Below are positions 25,044 to 36,557 of a stretch of 64,000 bases of DNA, piece by piece. The notes under the pieces were generated by a model. The model had not been told where the DNA came from and made no database searches. It was given only the letters and a program-made list of their open reading frames with translations. The position numbers were made by a program, and so were the translations under genes. Source of the stretch: Actinomycetota bacterium. GTDB taxonomy: Bacteria; Actinomycetota; Actinomycetes; Nanopelagicales; Nanopelagicaceae. How positions within the stretch are numbered: position 1 is the first letter of the stretch; every line of letters begins with the position of its first letter. The stretch spans positions 1 to 64,000 of the forward strand of contig WLEB01000003.1 of assembly GCA_009704505.1 (NCBI GenBank), read 5' to 3'.

Positions 25044-27284
25044 ATGAATGAAATCGATCCGTTGCTAGAGGGACTTAACCCTCAACAAAGCGCGGCGGTT
25101 ACACATGCTGGTGGCCCACTTTTAGTTGTTGCTGGTGCTGGCTCTGGAAAAACCAGAGTATTAACACGTCGAATCGCATATTTGATGGCACGTCGAAACG
25201 TTGCACCCTATGAGATTTTGGCAATTACTTTTACAAATAAAGCCGCTGGTGAGATGAAGGAACGAGTTGGTGAATTAGTTGGCACTGTTGCAAAGTCCAT
25301 GTGGGTCTCTACATTTCACTCCGCATGTGTGCGCATTTTGCGACAAGAAGCTAATCGTCTTGGATATAGCAATACATTTAGTATCTACGACTCTGCAGAT
25401 TCACAGCGCCTCATCACAATTGTGGCAAAAGAGTTAAATCTTGATCCAAAGCGTTATCCAGCCCGAGCGTTTCAGTCAGTGATTTCAAATGCAAAAAATG
25501 AACTGCTTTCCCCCCAGGATTATTTGAAGGCCGCTTCCAATCAATTTGAACAAGTTGTCGCAGATGTTTACACGATCTATCAGGGTCGGTTAATGAGAGC
25601 TAATGCAATGGATTTTGATGACTTAATTTTGAAAACTGTAGAAGTTTTGCAGCGATACCCTGAAGCAAAAGCAAGGTTTAGATCTCGATTTCGACATGTG
25701 TTAGTTGATGAATATCAAGATACAAATCACGCACAGTACATCTTGGTTAAAGAGCTTGTTGGTACAGAGTTAGAGGGCACGGCCCCTGCCGAATTGTGTG
25801 TTGTTGGAGATGCCGATCAATCCATTTATGGATTTCGTGGCGCAACAATTCGAAACATATTGCAGTTTGAACTGGACTATCCAAATGCAACTACAGTCTT
25901 ACTTGAGCAAAACTACAGATCAACTCAAAACATTTTAAACGCTGCAAATGCAGTTATCACTAAAAATGAGAGCCGAAAAGAAAAAAACCTCTGGTCAGAT
26001 TCCGGCGCTGGATCACCACTGACTGGTTATGTGGCAGAAAGTGAACATGACGAAGCTAATTTCGTTGCAGATGAGATTAGATCTCTTCAAAGAGATGGAA
26101 ATTCAACTCCGGGAGAAACGGCAATTTTCTATCGCACCAATGCTCAGTCACGCGTATTTGAAGAAGTATTCATGCGAATGGCGTTGCCATACAAGGTCGT
26201 GGGTGGGCTTCGATTCTATGAACGTCGAGAAGTAAAGGATCTGTTGGCATATCTACGGGTACTTGCAAACTGTGAGGATGAAATTTCACTTCGCAGAATT
26301 ATCAATATTCCAAAGCGAGGCATCGGTGACACATCTTTGGATTACGTGGATCAGTTTGCAAATAGTTGTGGAATCTCCTTTTGGCAAGGCTTACTCAGAT
26401 GCAACGAAATTACTTCAGTGCCAGCCCGCGCTGCACAAGCGATCACTGAGTTCACATCAATGATTTCAGCATTGGGCGTTTTAGTAGAGGCAAAAGTTAA
26501 GCCTTCAGTAATTGTTGAGGCGGCATTAGAACAGTCAGGTCTTTTGAAAGAGCTTGCAGATAGCATTGATCCGCAAGATGAGGTTAGAGTTGAAAACTTA
26601 AAGGAACTTGTAGCAGTTTCAATGGAATATGAAGAGCGCTCTTTTGAAGAGTTAGGTGAAGATGAAGAGATTTCTCTTGCAGGGTTTTTAGAAAAAGTAT
26701 CATTGGTAGCCGATGCAGATGAAATTCCAGAAGGTGAGGACCATGGCGGAGTTGTCACAATGATGACGCTGCACACTGCAAAAGGATTGGAATTTCCAAC
26801 AGTATTTCTCACGGGGATGGAAGATGGAATTTTTCCACATTCTCGAACATTTGATGATAAAAATGAGATCGAAGAAGAACGCCGATTGGCATATGTTGGT
26901 TTAACTCGCGCGCGAGAAAGACTTTATATTTCACGAGCGGAGTATCGATCAACGTGGGGAGCCCCAAATTACAATCCACCATCTCGCTTCCTTGATGAAA
27001 TTCCAGAAGATGTGATCGTATGGCGCAATCAATCATCAGATTCACTCATCTCATCGATGACAAAAAAATCAAGGGTTGCAACTGCTCCTCCACCAAGGGC
27101 GACAGGAAAGAAGAGCATAGCGATGGAGTTGGCTGTTGGTGAGCGTGTGTCACATGACACATTTGGATTAGGTACAGTTGTCGCAGTTGCAGGAGCAGGT
27201 GAGAAAGCAGAAGCGACAATTAATTTCGGTCAATACGGAGAGAAGCGTTTACTTCTGCGATATGCACCTGTTGAGAAGCTCTAA
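25044..27284 (+). CDS. pcrA: ATP-dependent DNA helicase, UvrD/PcrA family
   Basis: LNPQQSAAVTHAGGPLLVVAGAGSGKTRVLTRRIAYL; VDEYQDTNHAQY; TLHTAKGLEFPTVFLTGMEDG. Start placed at ATG 25044. Confidence 0.95.
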   Translation: MNEIDPLLEGLNPQQSAAVTHAGGPLLVVAGAGSGKTRVLTRRIAYLMARRNVAPYEILAITFTNKAAGEMKERVGELVGTVAKSMWVSTFHSACVRILRQEANRLGYSNTFSIYDSADSQRLITIVAKELNLDPKRYPARAFQSVISNAKNELLSPQDYLKAASNQFEQVVADVYTIYQGRLMRANAMDFDDLILKTVEVLQRYPEAKARFRSRFRHVLVDEYQDTNHAQYILVKELVGTELEGTAPAELCVVGDADQSIYGFRGATIRNILQFELDYPNATTVLLEQNYRSTQNILNAANAVITKNESRKEKNLWSDSGAGSPLTGYVAESEHDEANFVADEIRSLQRDGNSTPGETAIFYRTNAQSRVFEEVFMRMALPYKVVGGLRFYERREVKDLLAYLRVLANCEDEISLRRIINIPKRGIGDTSLDYVDQFANSCGISFWQGLLRCNEITSVPARAAQAITEFTSMISALGVLVEAKVKPSVIVEAALEQSGLLKELADSIDPQDEVRVENLKELVAVSMEYEERSFEELGEDEEISLAGFLEKVSLVADADEIPEGEDHGGVVTMMTLHTAKGLEFPTVFLTGMEDGIFPHSRTFDDKNEIEEERRLAYVGLTRARERLYISRAEYRSTWGAPNYNPPSRFLDEIPEDVIVWRNQSSDSLISSMTKKSRVATAPPPRATGKKSIAMELAVGERVSHDTFGLGTVVAVAGAGEKAEATINFGQYGEKRLLLRYAPVEKL

Positions 27285-27334
27285 GATTAGACAGCACCAA
27301 CTGATTTGCCCATTACAACTGATTGGAAGATTTA

Positions 27335-28498
27335 GTGGATCTTTTTGAATACCAAGCCCGCGATATTTTTGAAAAGCATGGCGTTCCGGTTCTAGCCGCA
27401 GCGATTGCAACAACTGCTGATGAAGCAGAAAAAGCTGCAGAGACTATCGGTGGAAAAGTTGTTGTAAAGGCACAAGTAAAAGTTGGTGGACGCGGAAAAG
27501 CCGGCGGAGTAAAGCTGGCTGAAAATCCAAAGGATGCGCGTGAGAAAGCATCTGCAATTCTTGGGATGGATATAAAAGGTCACACAGTTCGTACTGTCAT
27601 GATTGCAGCGGCAGCGCCGATCGAAGCTGAGTATTACTTAGCAATTCTTCTTGATCGATCCAACAGAACCTTTCTTGTTATGGCATCTGTCTCTGGTGGA
27701 ATGGATATCGAAGAGGTGGCACACACTGCTCCTGAGAAGTTAGCAAAGATTCCAGTATCTGCAGTTGATGGAATTTCAATGTCAAAAGCAAAAGAAATAG
27801 TTGCAGCGGCAAAGTTTCCTGCAGAAGTTGCAGATCAAGTAGCAGATGTGTTACTTAAACTTTGGGAAGTTTTCCAAAGCGAAGATGCAACTTTGGTTGA
27901 AGTAAATCCTTTAGTGAAAACATCTGATGGAAAGATCATTGCTTTAGATGGCAAGGTGACTCTGGATGAAAATGCAGATTTTAGACAACCAGAACATCAA
28001 GGCTTAGTTGATGAGGCCGGGGAGAATCCACTAGAAGCAGCTGCAAAAGAAAAAGGACTTAACTACGTCAAGTTAGATGGCGAAGTAGGAATTATTGGCA
28101 ATGGTGCTGGCTTAGTTATGAGCACTCTAGATGTTGTCGCATATGCCGGTGAAAAACATGGAGGTGTGCGACCAGCTAATTTCCTAGATATCGGTGGCGG
28201 TGCATCTGCTCAAATCATGGCTGATGGTCTTTCAATTATTCTCGGCGACAAAGATGTTAAGAGTGTTTTCGTCAATGTATTTGGGGGAATTACCGCCTGT
28301 GATTCTGTTGCAAATGGAATTGTTCAGGCTCTTGAATTACTGGGACCAAAGGCGACCAAACCAATTGTTGTTCGCCTCGATGGCAATAATGTTTTAGAAG
28401 GTCGTGCAATTCTAAAAGCAGCAGCCCACCCTCTTGTAGAACAAGCTGACACTATGGATGGCGCAGCTAATCGTGCTGCAGAATTGGCGGCAAAATAA
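27335..28498 (+). CDS. sucC: Succinate--CoA ligase, beta subunit
   Basis: [27 protein letters not shown]-type motif [14 protein letters not shown] start. Confidence 0.97.
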   Translation: MDLFEYQARDIFEKHGVPVLAAAIATTADEAEKAAETIGGKVVVKAQVKVGGRGKAGGVKLAENPKDAREKASAILGMDIKGHTVRTVMIAAAAPIEAEYYLAILLDRSNRTFLVMASVSGGMDIEEVAHTAPEKLAKIPVSAVDGISMSKAKEIVAAAKFPAEVADQVADVLLKLWEVFQSEDATLVEVNPLVKTSDGKIIALDGKVTLDENADFRQPEHQGLVDEAGENPLEAAAKEKGLNYVKLDGEVGIIGNGAGLVMSTLDVVAYAGEKHGGVRPANFLDIGGGASAQIMADGLSIILGDKDVKSVFVNVFGGITACDSVANGIVQALELLGPKATKPIVVRLDGNNVLEGRAILKAAAHPLVEQADTMDGAANRAAELAAK

Positions 28499-29379
28499 TG
28501 ACGATCTTTATCAACGAAACTAGCAAAGTAATTGTGCAAGGCATGACAGGTTCGGAAGGCACAAAGCACACTCGTAGAATGTTGATCTCTGGAACCAATA
28601 TTGTTGGTGGAGTCACTCCAGGAAAAGGTGGCCAAGTTGTAGAAATTGAAGGCCACAATCTTCCCGTGTTTAACACCGTGGCCGAGGCTATGGCCGCAAC
28701 TGGTGCAAATGTTTCAGTTATCTTTGTTCCACCTAAATTTGCTAAGGCAGCAGTAATTGATGCGATTAATGCCAAAATGCCTTTAGCGGTTGTTATAACT
28801 GAAGGTATTCCAGTTCATGACTCTGCAAGTTTTTACACCTATGCACAAAGCGTGGGAACAACACAGATCATTGGGCCTAACTGTCCAGGGTTGATTAGTC
28901 CAGGAAAATCAAATGTTGGAATTATTCCTGCAGACATTACGGGCGCAGGACCAATCGGTCTTGTTTCTAAATCAGGAACTCTGACCTATCAAATGATGTA
29001 TGAGCTTCGTGATATTGGATTTAGTACAGCAGTTGGAATTGGCGGCGATCCTGTAATTGGCACAACACATATTGATTGCTTGCGTGCATTTCAAGATGAT
29101 CCCAATACAGAGGCGATCGTAATGATCGGTGAGATTGGTGGAGATGCCGAAGAGCGTGCGGCCGCATTTATTTCTGAGTATGTAACAAAGCCAGTCGTTG
29201 GATATATCGCAGGCTTCACCGCGCCAGAAGGCAAAACAATGGGACATGCTGGTGCAATAGTTTCTGGTTCATCTGGAACTGCTCAAGGTAAAAAAGATGC
29301 GTTAGAGGCAGCTGGTGTAAAAGTTGGTCAAACTCCTAGTGAAACAGCCCGGTTGTTACGGGCAATAATGGGTCGATAA
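28498..29379 (+). CDS. sucD: Succinate--CoA ligase, alpha subunit
   Basis: [37 protein letters not shown]. Confidence 0.98.
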   Translation: MTIFINETSKVIVQGMTGSEGTKHTRRMLISGTNIVGGVTPGKGGQVVEIEGHNLPVFNTVAEAMAATGANVSVIFVPPKFAKAAVIDAINAKMPLAVVITEGIPVHDSASFYTYAQSVGTTQIIGPNCPGLISPGKSNVGIIPADITGAGPIGLVSKSGTLTYQMMYELRDIGFSTAVGIGGDPVIGTTHIDCLRAFQDDPNTEAIVMIGEIGGDAEERAAAFISEYVTKPVVGYIAGFTAPEGKTMGHAGAIVSGSSGTAQGKKDALEAAGVKVGQTPSETARLLRAIMGR

Positions 29380-29381
29380 CA

Positions 29382-30461
29382 ATGGTGTTGCGCGTACTTG
29401 GAGCAGCGTTTCCCCAAGTTTTGCGCAGCATTGCATGGCTCATACTTCCAATATCTTTTATTGCACTTATTGCATGGTCAACAGCAGGAAGTGCAACTGG
29501 AAACACGGGCGATCCACTACGTGCAGCTTTATGGATTTGGATTGGTGCCCATCAAATACCTTTTGATTTAACTTTAGGTTCATCGGCATTAGCAGGTCAT
29601 CTTTCATATCTGCCTTTGGGAGCATTAGTTTTCCCCATACTTGCTATTCGAAATGGAGTCTCCCGCACGGTAGATCGCCTTGATGGCGATACATCATTGA
29701 TCGCCCCAGCCAGAGTCGCATTTTCGTTTCTCTATACGATTTTTGCTTTACTTGCTTCAATTTTTTCAAAAACCGACGAAGTAATTCCGGTTTGGTATTT
29801 TTCACTGATATACGTACTTCCATTCACACTCATTACATCAGCAACAGTTGCTCGTCGCACTTTATTAGGGCAAGGATTTTTATTTGGATCCCGCATTATT
29901 GCTCTCTTGCTTGGGATAAGTGCAATAGCACTTGGTATCGCACTGTTGATCAACTTAGATCTAGTAAGGAATCTAACGATAGTACTTCAGCCTGGAATCT
30001 TTGGTGGCTTCCTTCTTCTCTTGCTCAATATTCTCTATCTTCCTAATGCAATTGTCTCAACACTCTCGTATTTCTCGGGAGTGGGTTTTGCCGTCGGTTC
30101 GCAAACGATAGTTTCACCAATCACTTTCGATTTAGATAAAATCCCAGCGATGCCGATTTTAGGAGCCTTGCCTAAGAATGAATCCTTGATTTCACTATTG
30201 GGTGTAGTAGTCATTGTCTTTGCAGGTGCATTACTTGTGACATGGACAGTAGATCTTAAACAGAAAGTGTTAACGCAAAGTTTGATTGTGGCGATTTTGA
30301 TATCGGCTTTCATAGGCTATTCAGCAAGTGGAGCATTAATTACCGAAGCAATGTCGGCGGTTGGAACATCACCATGGAAGTTCACCACCGCCATCGCTAT
30401 TCAACTGGGATTGGGGGCATTTTTAGCAATCTACGTACCTAGATTGTTTAAACGCAGTTGA
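29382..30461 (+). CDS. Multi-spanning membrane protein, DUF6350/PerM-like
   Basis: Many hydrophobic segments; position directly after sucCD matches the actinobacterial DUF6350 (mycobacterial PerM) locus. Confidence 0.65.
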   Translation: MVLRVLGAAFPQVLRSIAWLILPISFIALIAWSTAGSATGNTGDPLRAALWIWIGAHQIPFDLTLGSSALAGHLSYLPLGALVFPILAIRNGVSRTVDRLDGDTSLIAPARVAFSFLYTIFALLASIFSKTDEVIPVWYFSLIYVLPFTLITSATVARRTLLGQGFLFGSRIIALLLGISAIALGIALLINLDLVRNLTIVLQPGIFGGFLLLLLNILYLPNAIVSTLSYFSGVGFAVGSQTIVSPITFDLDKIPAMPILGALPKNESLISLLGVVVIVFAGALLVTWTVDLKQKVLTQSLIVAILISAFIGYSASGALITEAMSAVGTSPWKFTTAIAIQLGLGAFLAIYVPRLFKRS

Positions 30462-30469
30462 GACCTTTC

Positions 30470-30565
30470 ATCGGAAACAGCATGAGAAAAACGGTTCTAG
30501 ATGCCGTAAAAGCCGTTGAGATAGTCATGTACATCAGAGATGTTCGACATTTCTCACACCTCTGA
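30470..30565 (+). pseudogene. purH: Remnant of the purH (AICAR transformylase/IMP cyclohydrolase) 3' end
   Basis: In-frame residual peptide IGNSMRKTVLDAVKAVEIVMYIRDVRHFSHL-stop resembles the PurH C-terminal signature (G-x-S-[IM]-R-D-x-x-V-x-x-A...A-G-[IV]-x-M-Y-x-T-G-x-R-H-F-x-H). Confidence 0.75.
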
Positions 30566-30582
30566 GTCGATACGATAGTGCC

Positions 30583-31422
30583 ATGAGCGCACAGTTATTA
30601 GATGGCAAGGCGTTAGCTGCCACCATCAAATCCGATCTTTCTAAGCGCGTATCGAAGTTAAATTCAGAAGGTGTATTTCCGGGTCTAGCAACAATTTTGG
30701 TGGGTGAAGATCCTGGTTCTCTTTCTTATGTCTCAGGAAAACATCATGACTGCGAAGATGTTGGAATTAAATCCATTCGTATCGATCTACCTGCCAATGC
30801 ATCTGAAAAAGATGTCCTTGCAGCGATTTCTGATTTAAACAACTCAAAAGAGTGCACCGGATTTATAGTTCAACTTCCATTACCAACAGGGATTAGTACA
30901 CAGAAAATACTAGAAGCAATCGATCCAAAAAAGGATGCTGATGGATTACACCCACTTAATCTAGGGCGATTAGTTGCTGGTTTTGATGGTCCAATCCCAT
31001 GTACACCTAGAGCAATTGTTGAACTACTTGAACATTATAAAATTCCAACCCAAGGTGCAAAAGTAACGGTGATTGGTCGAGGCATAACAGTTGGTCGCCC
31101 ACTTGGACTTTTGCTCACTCGTAAAAAAGAAAATGCAACAGTTACCCTTACTCACACTGGGACTAAAGATTTGACTAAGCACACTCAATCAGCCGACATA
31201 GTGATCGCTGCAATTGGACAGGCGAATTTTCTTAAGGCCGAGATGATTAAAGAAGGCGCAGTTGTTATTGATGTTGGAATTTCACGGTTTCAATCTGGAT
31301 TAGTAGGCGATGTTGATCCGAGTGCGAGTGCAAAATCTTCTTTTTTTGCGCCCATGCCAGGAGGTGTGGGGCCAATGACTCGTGCGATGCTCTTGAAGAA
31401 TGTGGTTGATGCATGCAGTTAA
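30583..31422 (+). CDS. folD: Bifunctional methylene-THF dehydrogenase/methenyl-THF cyclohydrolase
   Basis: ILVGEDPGSLSYVSGKHHDCEDVGI; GFIVQLPLP; PCTPRAIVELL; PMPGGVGPMTRAMLL. Confidence 0.97.
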   Translation: MSAQLLDGKALAATIKSDLSKRVSKLNSEGVFPGLATILVGEDPGSLSYVSGKHHDCEDVGIKSIRIDLPANASEKDVLAAISDLNNSKECTGFIVQLPLPTGISTQKILEAIDPKKDADGLHPLNLGRLVAGFDGPIPCTPRAIVELLEHYKIPTQGAKVTVIGRGITVGRPLGLLLTRKKENATVTLTHTGTKDLTKHTQSADIVIAAIGQANFLKAEMIKEGAVVIDVGISRFQSGLVGDVDPSASAKSSFFAPMPGGVGPMTRAMLLKNVVDACS

Positions 31423-31640
31423 ATGAACGTCTTATTTCACTCTTAAGTTACGGCGCCGTTGCCTTGGGTATAGCTCTTGGAGCCTTTGGAATAGTGCGAG
31501 GCGGATCACTATTTATCGCCCTTGGTACAGCGGGCATTGCACTTAAATCCCGGAATTTTCGAACTCTCGAGTTTTATATTCCGCTTGCAATCGCTATCGC
31601 TCTATTTGTTGTGGCAATTGCACTTCCTCGCGGGCGGTAG
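31413..31640 (+). CDS. Small membrane protein, DUF3017-like
   Basis: 75 aa, two to three hydrophobic helices; location folD-X-mdh matches DUF3017 context in Actinobacteria. Confidence 0.6.
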   Translation: MQLNERLISLLSYGAVALGIALGAFGIVRGGSLFIALGTAGIALKSRNFRTLEFYIPLAIAIALFVVAIALPRGR

Positions 31641-31678
31641 AGTTCACCTATTCGCAGATTCACACGAACGGGGTCAGG

Positions 31679-32629
31679 ATGGCTGGGAAAGTCACAGTAG
31701 TCGGTGCAGGATTTTATGGTTCAACAACAGCTCTTCGTTTAGCTGAGTACGACATATTCGACACCGTAGTTTTGACGGATATTCTTGAAGGTAAGTCAGA
31801 GGGTTTGGCTTTAGATATGAATCAATCTCGCTCAATCGAAGGATTTGAAACCAAGATCATCGGAGCAACAACCACCCCCGAAGGTGCTGGCTATGAAGCA
31901 ACAGCAAATTCAGATGTTGTAGTAATTACTGCAGGTCTTCCCCGTAAACCTGGCATGAGCCGTATGGATTTAATCGGAGTAAATGCTGGAATCGTGCGTG
32001 GGGTCGCAGAAAATATTGCAAAGCACTCACCAAATGCAGTCATCATTGTCGTATCAAATCCACTTGATGAAATGACAGCCCTCGCTCAGATCGCAACAAA
32101 GTTTCCAAAAAATCGCGTAATGGGCCAGGCTGGAATGTTGGATACAGCACGCTTTACAAATTTTGTGGCAGAAAAGCTTGGCGAAAAAGTTGGCGCAGTT
32201 AAGACTTTAACTTTGGGTTCACACGGTGACACCATGGTTCCGGTGCCAAGCCGTTGCACAGTAAATGGAAAGCAACTTTCAGAACTACTTTCAGAAAGTG
32301 AGATCGCAGAACTCGTTGATCGCACACGCAATGGTGGAGCAGAAGTTGTCGCGCTGTTAAAAACTGGCTCTGCTTATTACGCACCATCTGCAGCTGCTGC
32401 ACGCATGGCAAAAGCTGTCATTGAGGATTCTGGCGCAGTAATGCCAGTGTGTGCTTGGGTTGATGGAGAGTATGGGATTTCTGGTGTTTATCTTGGAGTT
32501 GAAGCACAGATCGGTCGCAGCGGTGTTGTAAAAATCGTAGAAGGATCACTTACGGATTCGGAAGTTACAGCCCTAAAGGAGGCAGCAGAAGCTGTTCGTG
32601 CAAAACAAGCAGATGTTCAAACCCTGTAA
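31679..32629 (+). CDS. mdh: Malate dehydrogenase (LDH-like family)
   Basis: KVTVVGAGFYGSTTALRLAE; VVITAGLPRKPGMSRMDLIGVN; TLGSHGDTMVPVPSRCTV. Confidence 0.95.
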   Translation: MAGKVTVVGAGFYGSTTALRLAEYDIFDTVVLTDILEGKSEGLALDMNQSRSIEGFETKIIGATTTPEGAGYEATANSDVVVITAGLPRKPGMSRMDLIGVNAGIVRGVAENIAKHSPNAVIIVVSNPLDEMTALAQIATKFPKNRVMGQAGMLDTARFTNFVAEKLGEKVGAVKTLTLGSHGDTMVPVPSRCTVNGKQLSELLSESEIAELVDRTRNGGAEVVALLKTGSAYYAPSAAAARMAKAVIEDSGAVMPVCAWVDGEYGISGVYLGVEAQIGRSGVVKIVEGSLTDSEVTALKEAAEAVRAKQADVQTL

Positions 32630-32731
32630 GAAACAGTAAGAGGAATTAAAAGAATTCAAGACAGGCACGAAAAGCAAGAGCGTAACTAAGAAAATAGCGT
32701 GAAGAGTCGAAGAGAACACTAAGGAGTAAGT

Positions 32732-33946
32732 ATGTCCAAGATTAAAGTTACAGGCACGGTCGTTGAATTAGATGGCGATGAGATGACTCGAATCATCTGG
32801 CAATTTATTAAGGACTCGCTCATATTGCCTTACTTGGATGTAAATCTTGAGTACTACGACTTAGGTATGGAAAATCGAGATGCAACAGATGATCAGGTAA
32901 CAATTGACTCAGCCCGGGCAATTCAAAAGCATGGCGTTGGAATCAAGTGCGCAACAATCACACCTGATGAGGCTCGAGTTGAAGAGTTTGGTCTTAAGAA
33001 GATGTGGAAGTCACCAAATGGAACAATCCGAAACATTCTTGGCGGCGTAATTTTCCGTGAACCAATCATTATTAGTAACGTTCCACGTTTAGTACCCCAC
33101 TGGTCCAAACCAATTGTTATCGGCCGTCATGCATTTGGAGATCAATATCGTGCTACTGATTTCAAAGTTCCCGGTCCAGGAAAGTTAACAATTTCATTTG
33201 TGCCAGAAGATGGTTCTGCTCCAACTACTCATGAAGTTTTCAACTTTGAATCCTCAGGTGTAGCCATGGCTATGTATAACGTTGACGATTCAATTCGAGA
33301 CTTTGCTCGAGCATCACTTAACTATGGGTTACTTCGAAAGTTCCCTGTTTATCTCTCAACGAAGAACACAATTCTCAAGGCATACGATGGTCGCTTTAAA
33401 GATATTTTCGAAGAGATCTTCCAAGCAGAATTCAAAGCAAAATTTGATGCTGCCGGAATTTGGTATGAGCACCGACTCATCGATGACATGGTTGCTATGT
33501 CGCTTCGCTTAGAGGGCGGATATGTGTGGGCATGTAAGAACTACGACGGCGATGTTCAATCTGACACAGTTGCACAGGGTTACGGTTCGCTAGGTTTGAT
33601 GACATCTGTCTTAATGACACCAGATGGAAAGATTTGTGAATCTGAGGCAGCACATGGAACTGTTACTCGTCACTATCGCGATCACCAGGCAGGTAAAGCA
33701 ACTTCAACAAATCCAATCGCTTCAATTTTTGCGTGGACACAAGGCTTGGCACACAGAGCGCTACTTGATAACAACCCTGAGTTGGCAAAGTTCTGCGCAA
33801 CTCTTGAACGCGTGTGCATTCAAACTGTTGAACAAGGAAAGATGACAAAGGATCTTGCACTGTTGATCTCTAAGGACGCCCCGTATCAAACGACGCAGGA
33901 GTTCCTAAGTTCAATCGATGCTAACCTCAAAGTTGCGATGGGTTAA
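32732..33946 (+). CDS. icd: NADP-dependent isocitrate dehydrogenase (homodimeric, eukaryote-like type)
   Basis: [48 protein letters not shown]. Confidence 0.97.
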   Translation: MSKIKVTGTVVELDGDEMTRIIWQFIKDSLILPYLDVNLEYYDLGMENRDATDDQVTIDSARAIQKHGVGIKCATITPDEARVEEFGLKKMWKSPNGTIRNILGGVIFREPIIISNVPRLVPHWSKPIVIGRHAFGDQYRATDFKVPGPGKLTISFVPEDGSAPTTHEVFNFESSGVAMAMYNVDDSIRDFARASLNYGLLRKFPVYLSTKNTILKAYDGRFKDIFEEIFQAEFKAKFDAAGIWYEHRLIDDMVAMSLRLEGGYVWACKNYDGDVQSDTVAQGYGSLGLMTSVLMTPDGKICESEAAHGTVTRHYRDHQAGKATSTNPIASIFAWTQGLAHRALLDNNPELAKFCATLERVCIQTVEQGKMTKDLALLISKDAPYQTTQEFLSSIDANLKVAMG

Positions 33947-33996
33947 GGGTGAATTCAACCCAACTTGCGGTTAATTGATCGTATACTTGGACCATA

Positions 33997-35298
33997 ATGG
34001 AGCCTGAATCGTTTACTTCACTTCTGTTTGACCTTGGCGTTATTGCCGTACTAATTCTAATCGCATCATTTTTCGTTGCTGCCGAGATAGCTCTTATTTC
34101 CATGCGCGATAGCCAAATTAAGCAGGTAGCTACTCGCGGAAAGCGTGGCGCTCGCGTTGCAGCACTTGCTCAACACCCCAACAGATTGTTAGCTGCAGTT
34201 CAAATTGGTGTGACTGTCAGCGGATTTCTCTCTGCGGCTTTAGGTGCAGATCAGTTAGGAAACTACGTCATTCCTTGGCTGGAGTCACTTGGAATCTCCA
34301 ATGGCTGGAGTACAACGATTTCACTTATTGGCGTAACTCTAGTGATCGCTTATTTCTCACTTGTGTTTGGTGAATTGGTTCCAAAGCGCATTGCATATTT
34401 TAAAGCAGAAGAAATTGCCATGAAGACGGCAGGAATAATCGATATCGTTGCTCGAATTTTTCGCCCAATTATCTGGCTACTATCAAAGTCAACAGACTTT
34501 GTTGTTCGAGGATTTGGAGTTGATCCTAAAGAGGCAAGAACTCAAATGTCAGAAGAAGAGTTACTTGATCTTGTAACTGGTCATGCTGCTTTAACCGATG
34601 AAGAACGAGATATTGTTGAGGAAGTCTTTAACGCATCAGAACGATCTGTGCACGAGGTAATGGTTCCTCGTACCGAAGTGGACTTCATGGATGCCTCCCT
34701 TACTGTTGGAAAAGCAATCGAGTTAGCCGTCGATAAAGCACATTCACGGTACCCAGTTGTTCGTGGATCATCTGATGAAGTCGTTGGGTTTATTCACGTT
34801 CGCGATCTTTTGGACACATCTCTCGCAACTAAGGGCACAAAGATTGTCGAACTTGTACGAAACATTATGTATTTGCCAGGAACAAAAGGTATTTTGCCTG
34901 CACTCTCTGAAATGCGCACACAAGGTCAACACCTTGCAATAGTTCTAGATGAGTATGGTGGCACCGACGGAATCGTGACGTTAGAAGATCTCGTAGAGGT
35001 TTTAATCGGTGATATTCGTGATGAATATGATGACCATAATCAGGAAGTTGCCATAGAAGATCACGCCGGTGATTTTGAAGTTGATGGACTTATCTCTATT
35101 GAGGATTTAATCGAGCAAACACGTCTTGAAATTCCTGAGGGTCCATATGAAACTGCAAGTGGATTTGTAATGCACTTCTTAGGCAGAATTCCACATGAAA
35201 ATGATGTAGTTAATGTAAACGGCATCAAAATCAAGGTTTTAACCATGGAAGGCAAACGCGCGGGTCAGTTGTTGATCACTCCCAACACTTCTGTGTGA
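33997..35298 (+). CDS. Hemolysin-like CNNM/CBS/CorC domain transporter
   Basis: CNNM transmembrane domain, CBS region [11 protein letters not shown]..., CorC_HlyC C-terminal domain. Confidence 0.92.
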   Translation: MEPESFTSLLFDLGVIAVLILIASFFVAAEIALISMRDSQIKQVATRGKRGARVAALAQHPNRLLAAVQIGVTVSGFLSAALGADQLGNYVIPWLESLGISNGWSTTISLIGVTLVIAYFSLVFGELVPKRIAYFKAEEIAMKTAGIIDIVARIFRPIIWLLSKSTDFVVRGFGVDPKEARTQMSEEELLDLVTGHAALTDEERDIVEEVFNASERSVHEVMVPRTEVDFMDASLTVGKAIELAVDKAHSRYPVVRGSSDEVVGFIHVRDLLDTSLATKGTKIVELVRNIMYLPGTKGILPALSEMRTQGQHLAIVLDEYGGTDGIVTLEDLVEVLIGDIRDEYDDHNQEVAIEDHAGDFEVDGLISIEDLIEQTRLEIPEGPYETASGFVMHFLGRIPHENDVVNVNGIKIKVLTMEGKRAGQLLITPNTSV

Positions 35299-35311
35299 AA
35301 GAATTAGCACC

Positions 35312-36310
35312 ATGACTGATAAAAGAGTTCTCTCAGGTATTCAACCTACAAGCAACTCATTTCATCTTGGCAATTATCTTGGCGCACTCAAGCAGTGGGT
35401 GGAGCTACAAGAAGCACATGATGCTTTTTACTGCATAGTTGATCTGCATGCTCTTACCGGTGAGATCGAACCCAAGTTATTGCGAGAGCGCACCTTAGCC
35501 TCAGCTGCGCAGTTAATGGCTATTGGTATCTCTCCTGACAAATCCACACTTTTTGTTCAATCACATGTTCCCCAACACAATCAATTGGGCTGGGTAATGG
35601 AATGTATTGCAGGTTTTGGTGAAGCCAGCCGCATGGTTCAGTTCAAAGATAAGTCATCAAAAGCTGGCGCAGACTCTGCGCGTGTTGGACTCTTTACATA
35701 TCCGATGTTGCAGGCAGCAGACATTCTTTTATATCAAGCCCACTTTGTGCCTGTGGGAGAAGATCAACGCCAACATATTGAACTCACTCGAGATTTAGCT
35801 ACCCGATTTAACTCTAAATTTGGAGAAACTTTTAGAGTCCCCGAAGGACGTATTTTAAAAGCTGGGGCAAAGATTTATGACTTACAGGATCCAACGTCCA
35901 AGATGAGTAAGTCATCAGAATCAACAGCTGGTGTATTAGAGATTATGGATGCTCCTGAAGTAAACATAAAAAAGATTAAGAGTGCGGCAACTGATACCGG
36001 TCGTGAAGTTATCTTTGATGAAAAAGAAAAGCCAGGCATTAGTAATTTACTGACAATTCATACATCTTTATCTGGACGTTCAATTACAGAGATTGAAAAT
36101 GAGTTTGCGGGTAAAGGCTATGGCGACTTTAAAGCCCAAGTAGCAGAAGTTGTGGTTGAGTATTTAAGACCGATTAGAGATCATGCTTTAGAACTTCTTA
36201 AAGATGAAGCGCATTTATTGACTCTGTTGCACCGAGGTGGAGAAAAAGCACAAAAAGCTGCTTCAAGTACCCTTGAGACGGCATATAAGAATTTAGGGCT
36301 GGTCCAGTAA
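35312..36310 (+). CDS. trpS: Tryptophan--tRNA ligase
   Basis: [33 protein letters not shown] (KMSKS). Confidence 0.97.
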   Translation: MTDKRVLSGIQPTSNSFHLGNYLGALKQWVELQEAHDAFYCIVDLHALTGEIEPKLLRERTLASAAQLMAIGISPDKSTLFVQSHVPQHNQLGWVMECIAGFGEASRMVQFKDKSSKAGADSARVGLFTYPMLQAADILLYQAHFVPVGEDQRQHIELTRDLATRFNSKFGETFRVPEGRILKAGAKIYDLQDPTSKMSKSSESTAGVLEIMDAPEVNIKKIKSAATDTGREVIFDEKEKPGISNLLTIHTSLSGRSITEIENEFAGKGYGDFKAQVAEVVVEYLRPIRDHALELLKDEAHLLTLLHRGGEKAQKAASSTLETAYKNLGLVQ

Positions 36311-36557
36311 GAAAACTCACATAATCCCTGTCGAAAATTTCAATGAGGGAACCAGCATCAAAAAACTGCCTATTCAGCGCTCGTTGAGTATCAACCATAA
36401 CTTTAGAGTTTTCCCAATGTTTACCTAACTTGCGAATTGAACTCGGCGGGTTCTTGAGAATTTACTGTTGAAAGCAATAGGCTCCCGATTACACAAATCT
36501 TCTCTATCTGCCCTCAAAAGCATGTATCGAAGGCCCAATTTAACATTTGGAGGAAAA

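Noticed and set aside
36311-36350. Resemblance of CTCACATAATCCCTG after trpS to the start of a purine (G-box) riboswitch (TCATATAATC...)
   Set aside because: The rest of the aptamer (conserved J2/3 and L3 loops, P1 closing strand) is not present; chance similarity to the first few nucleotides only.
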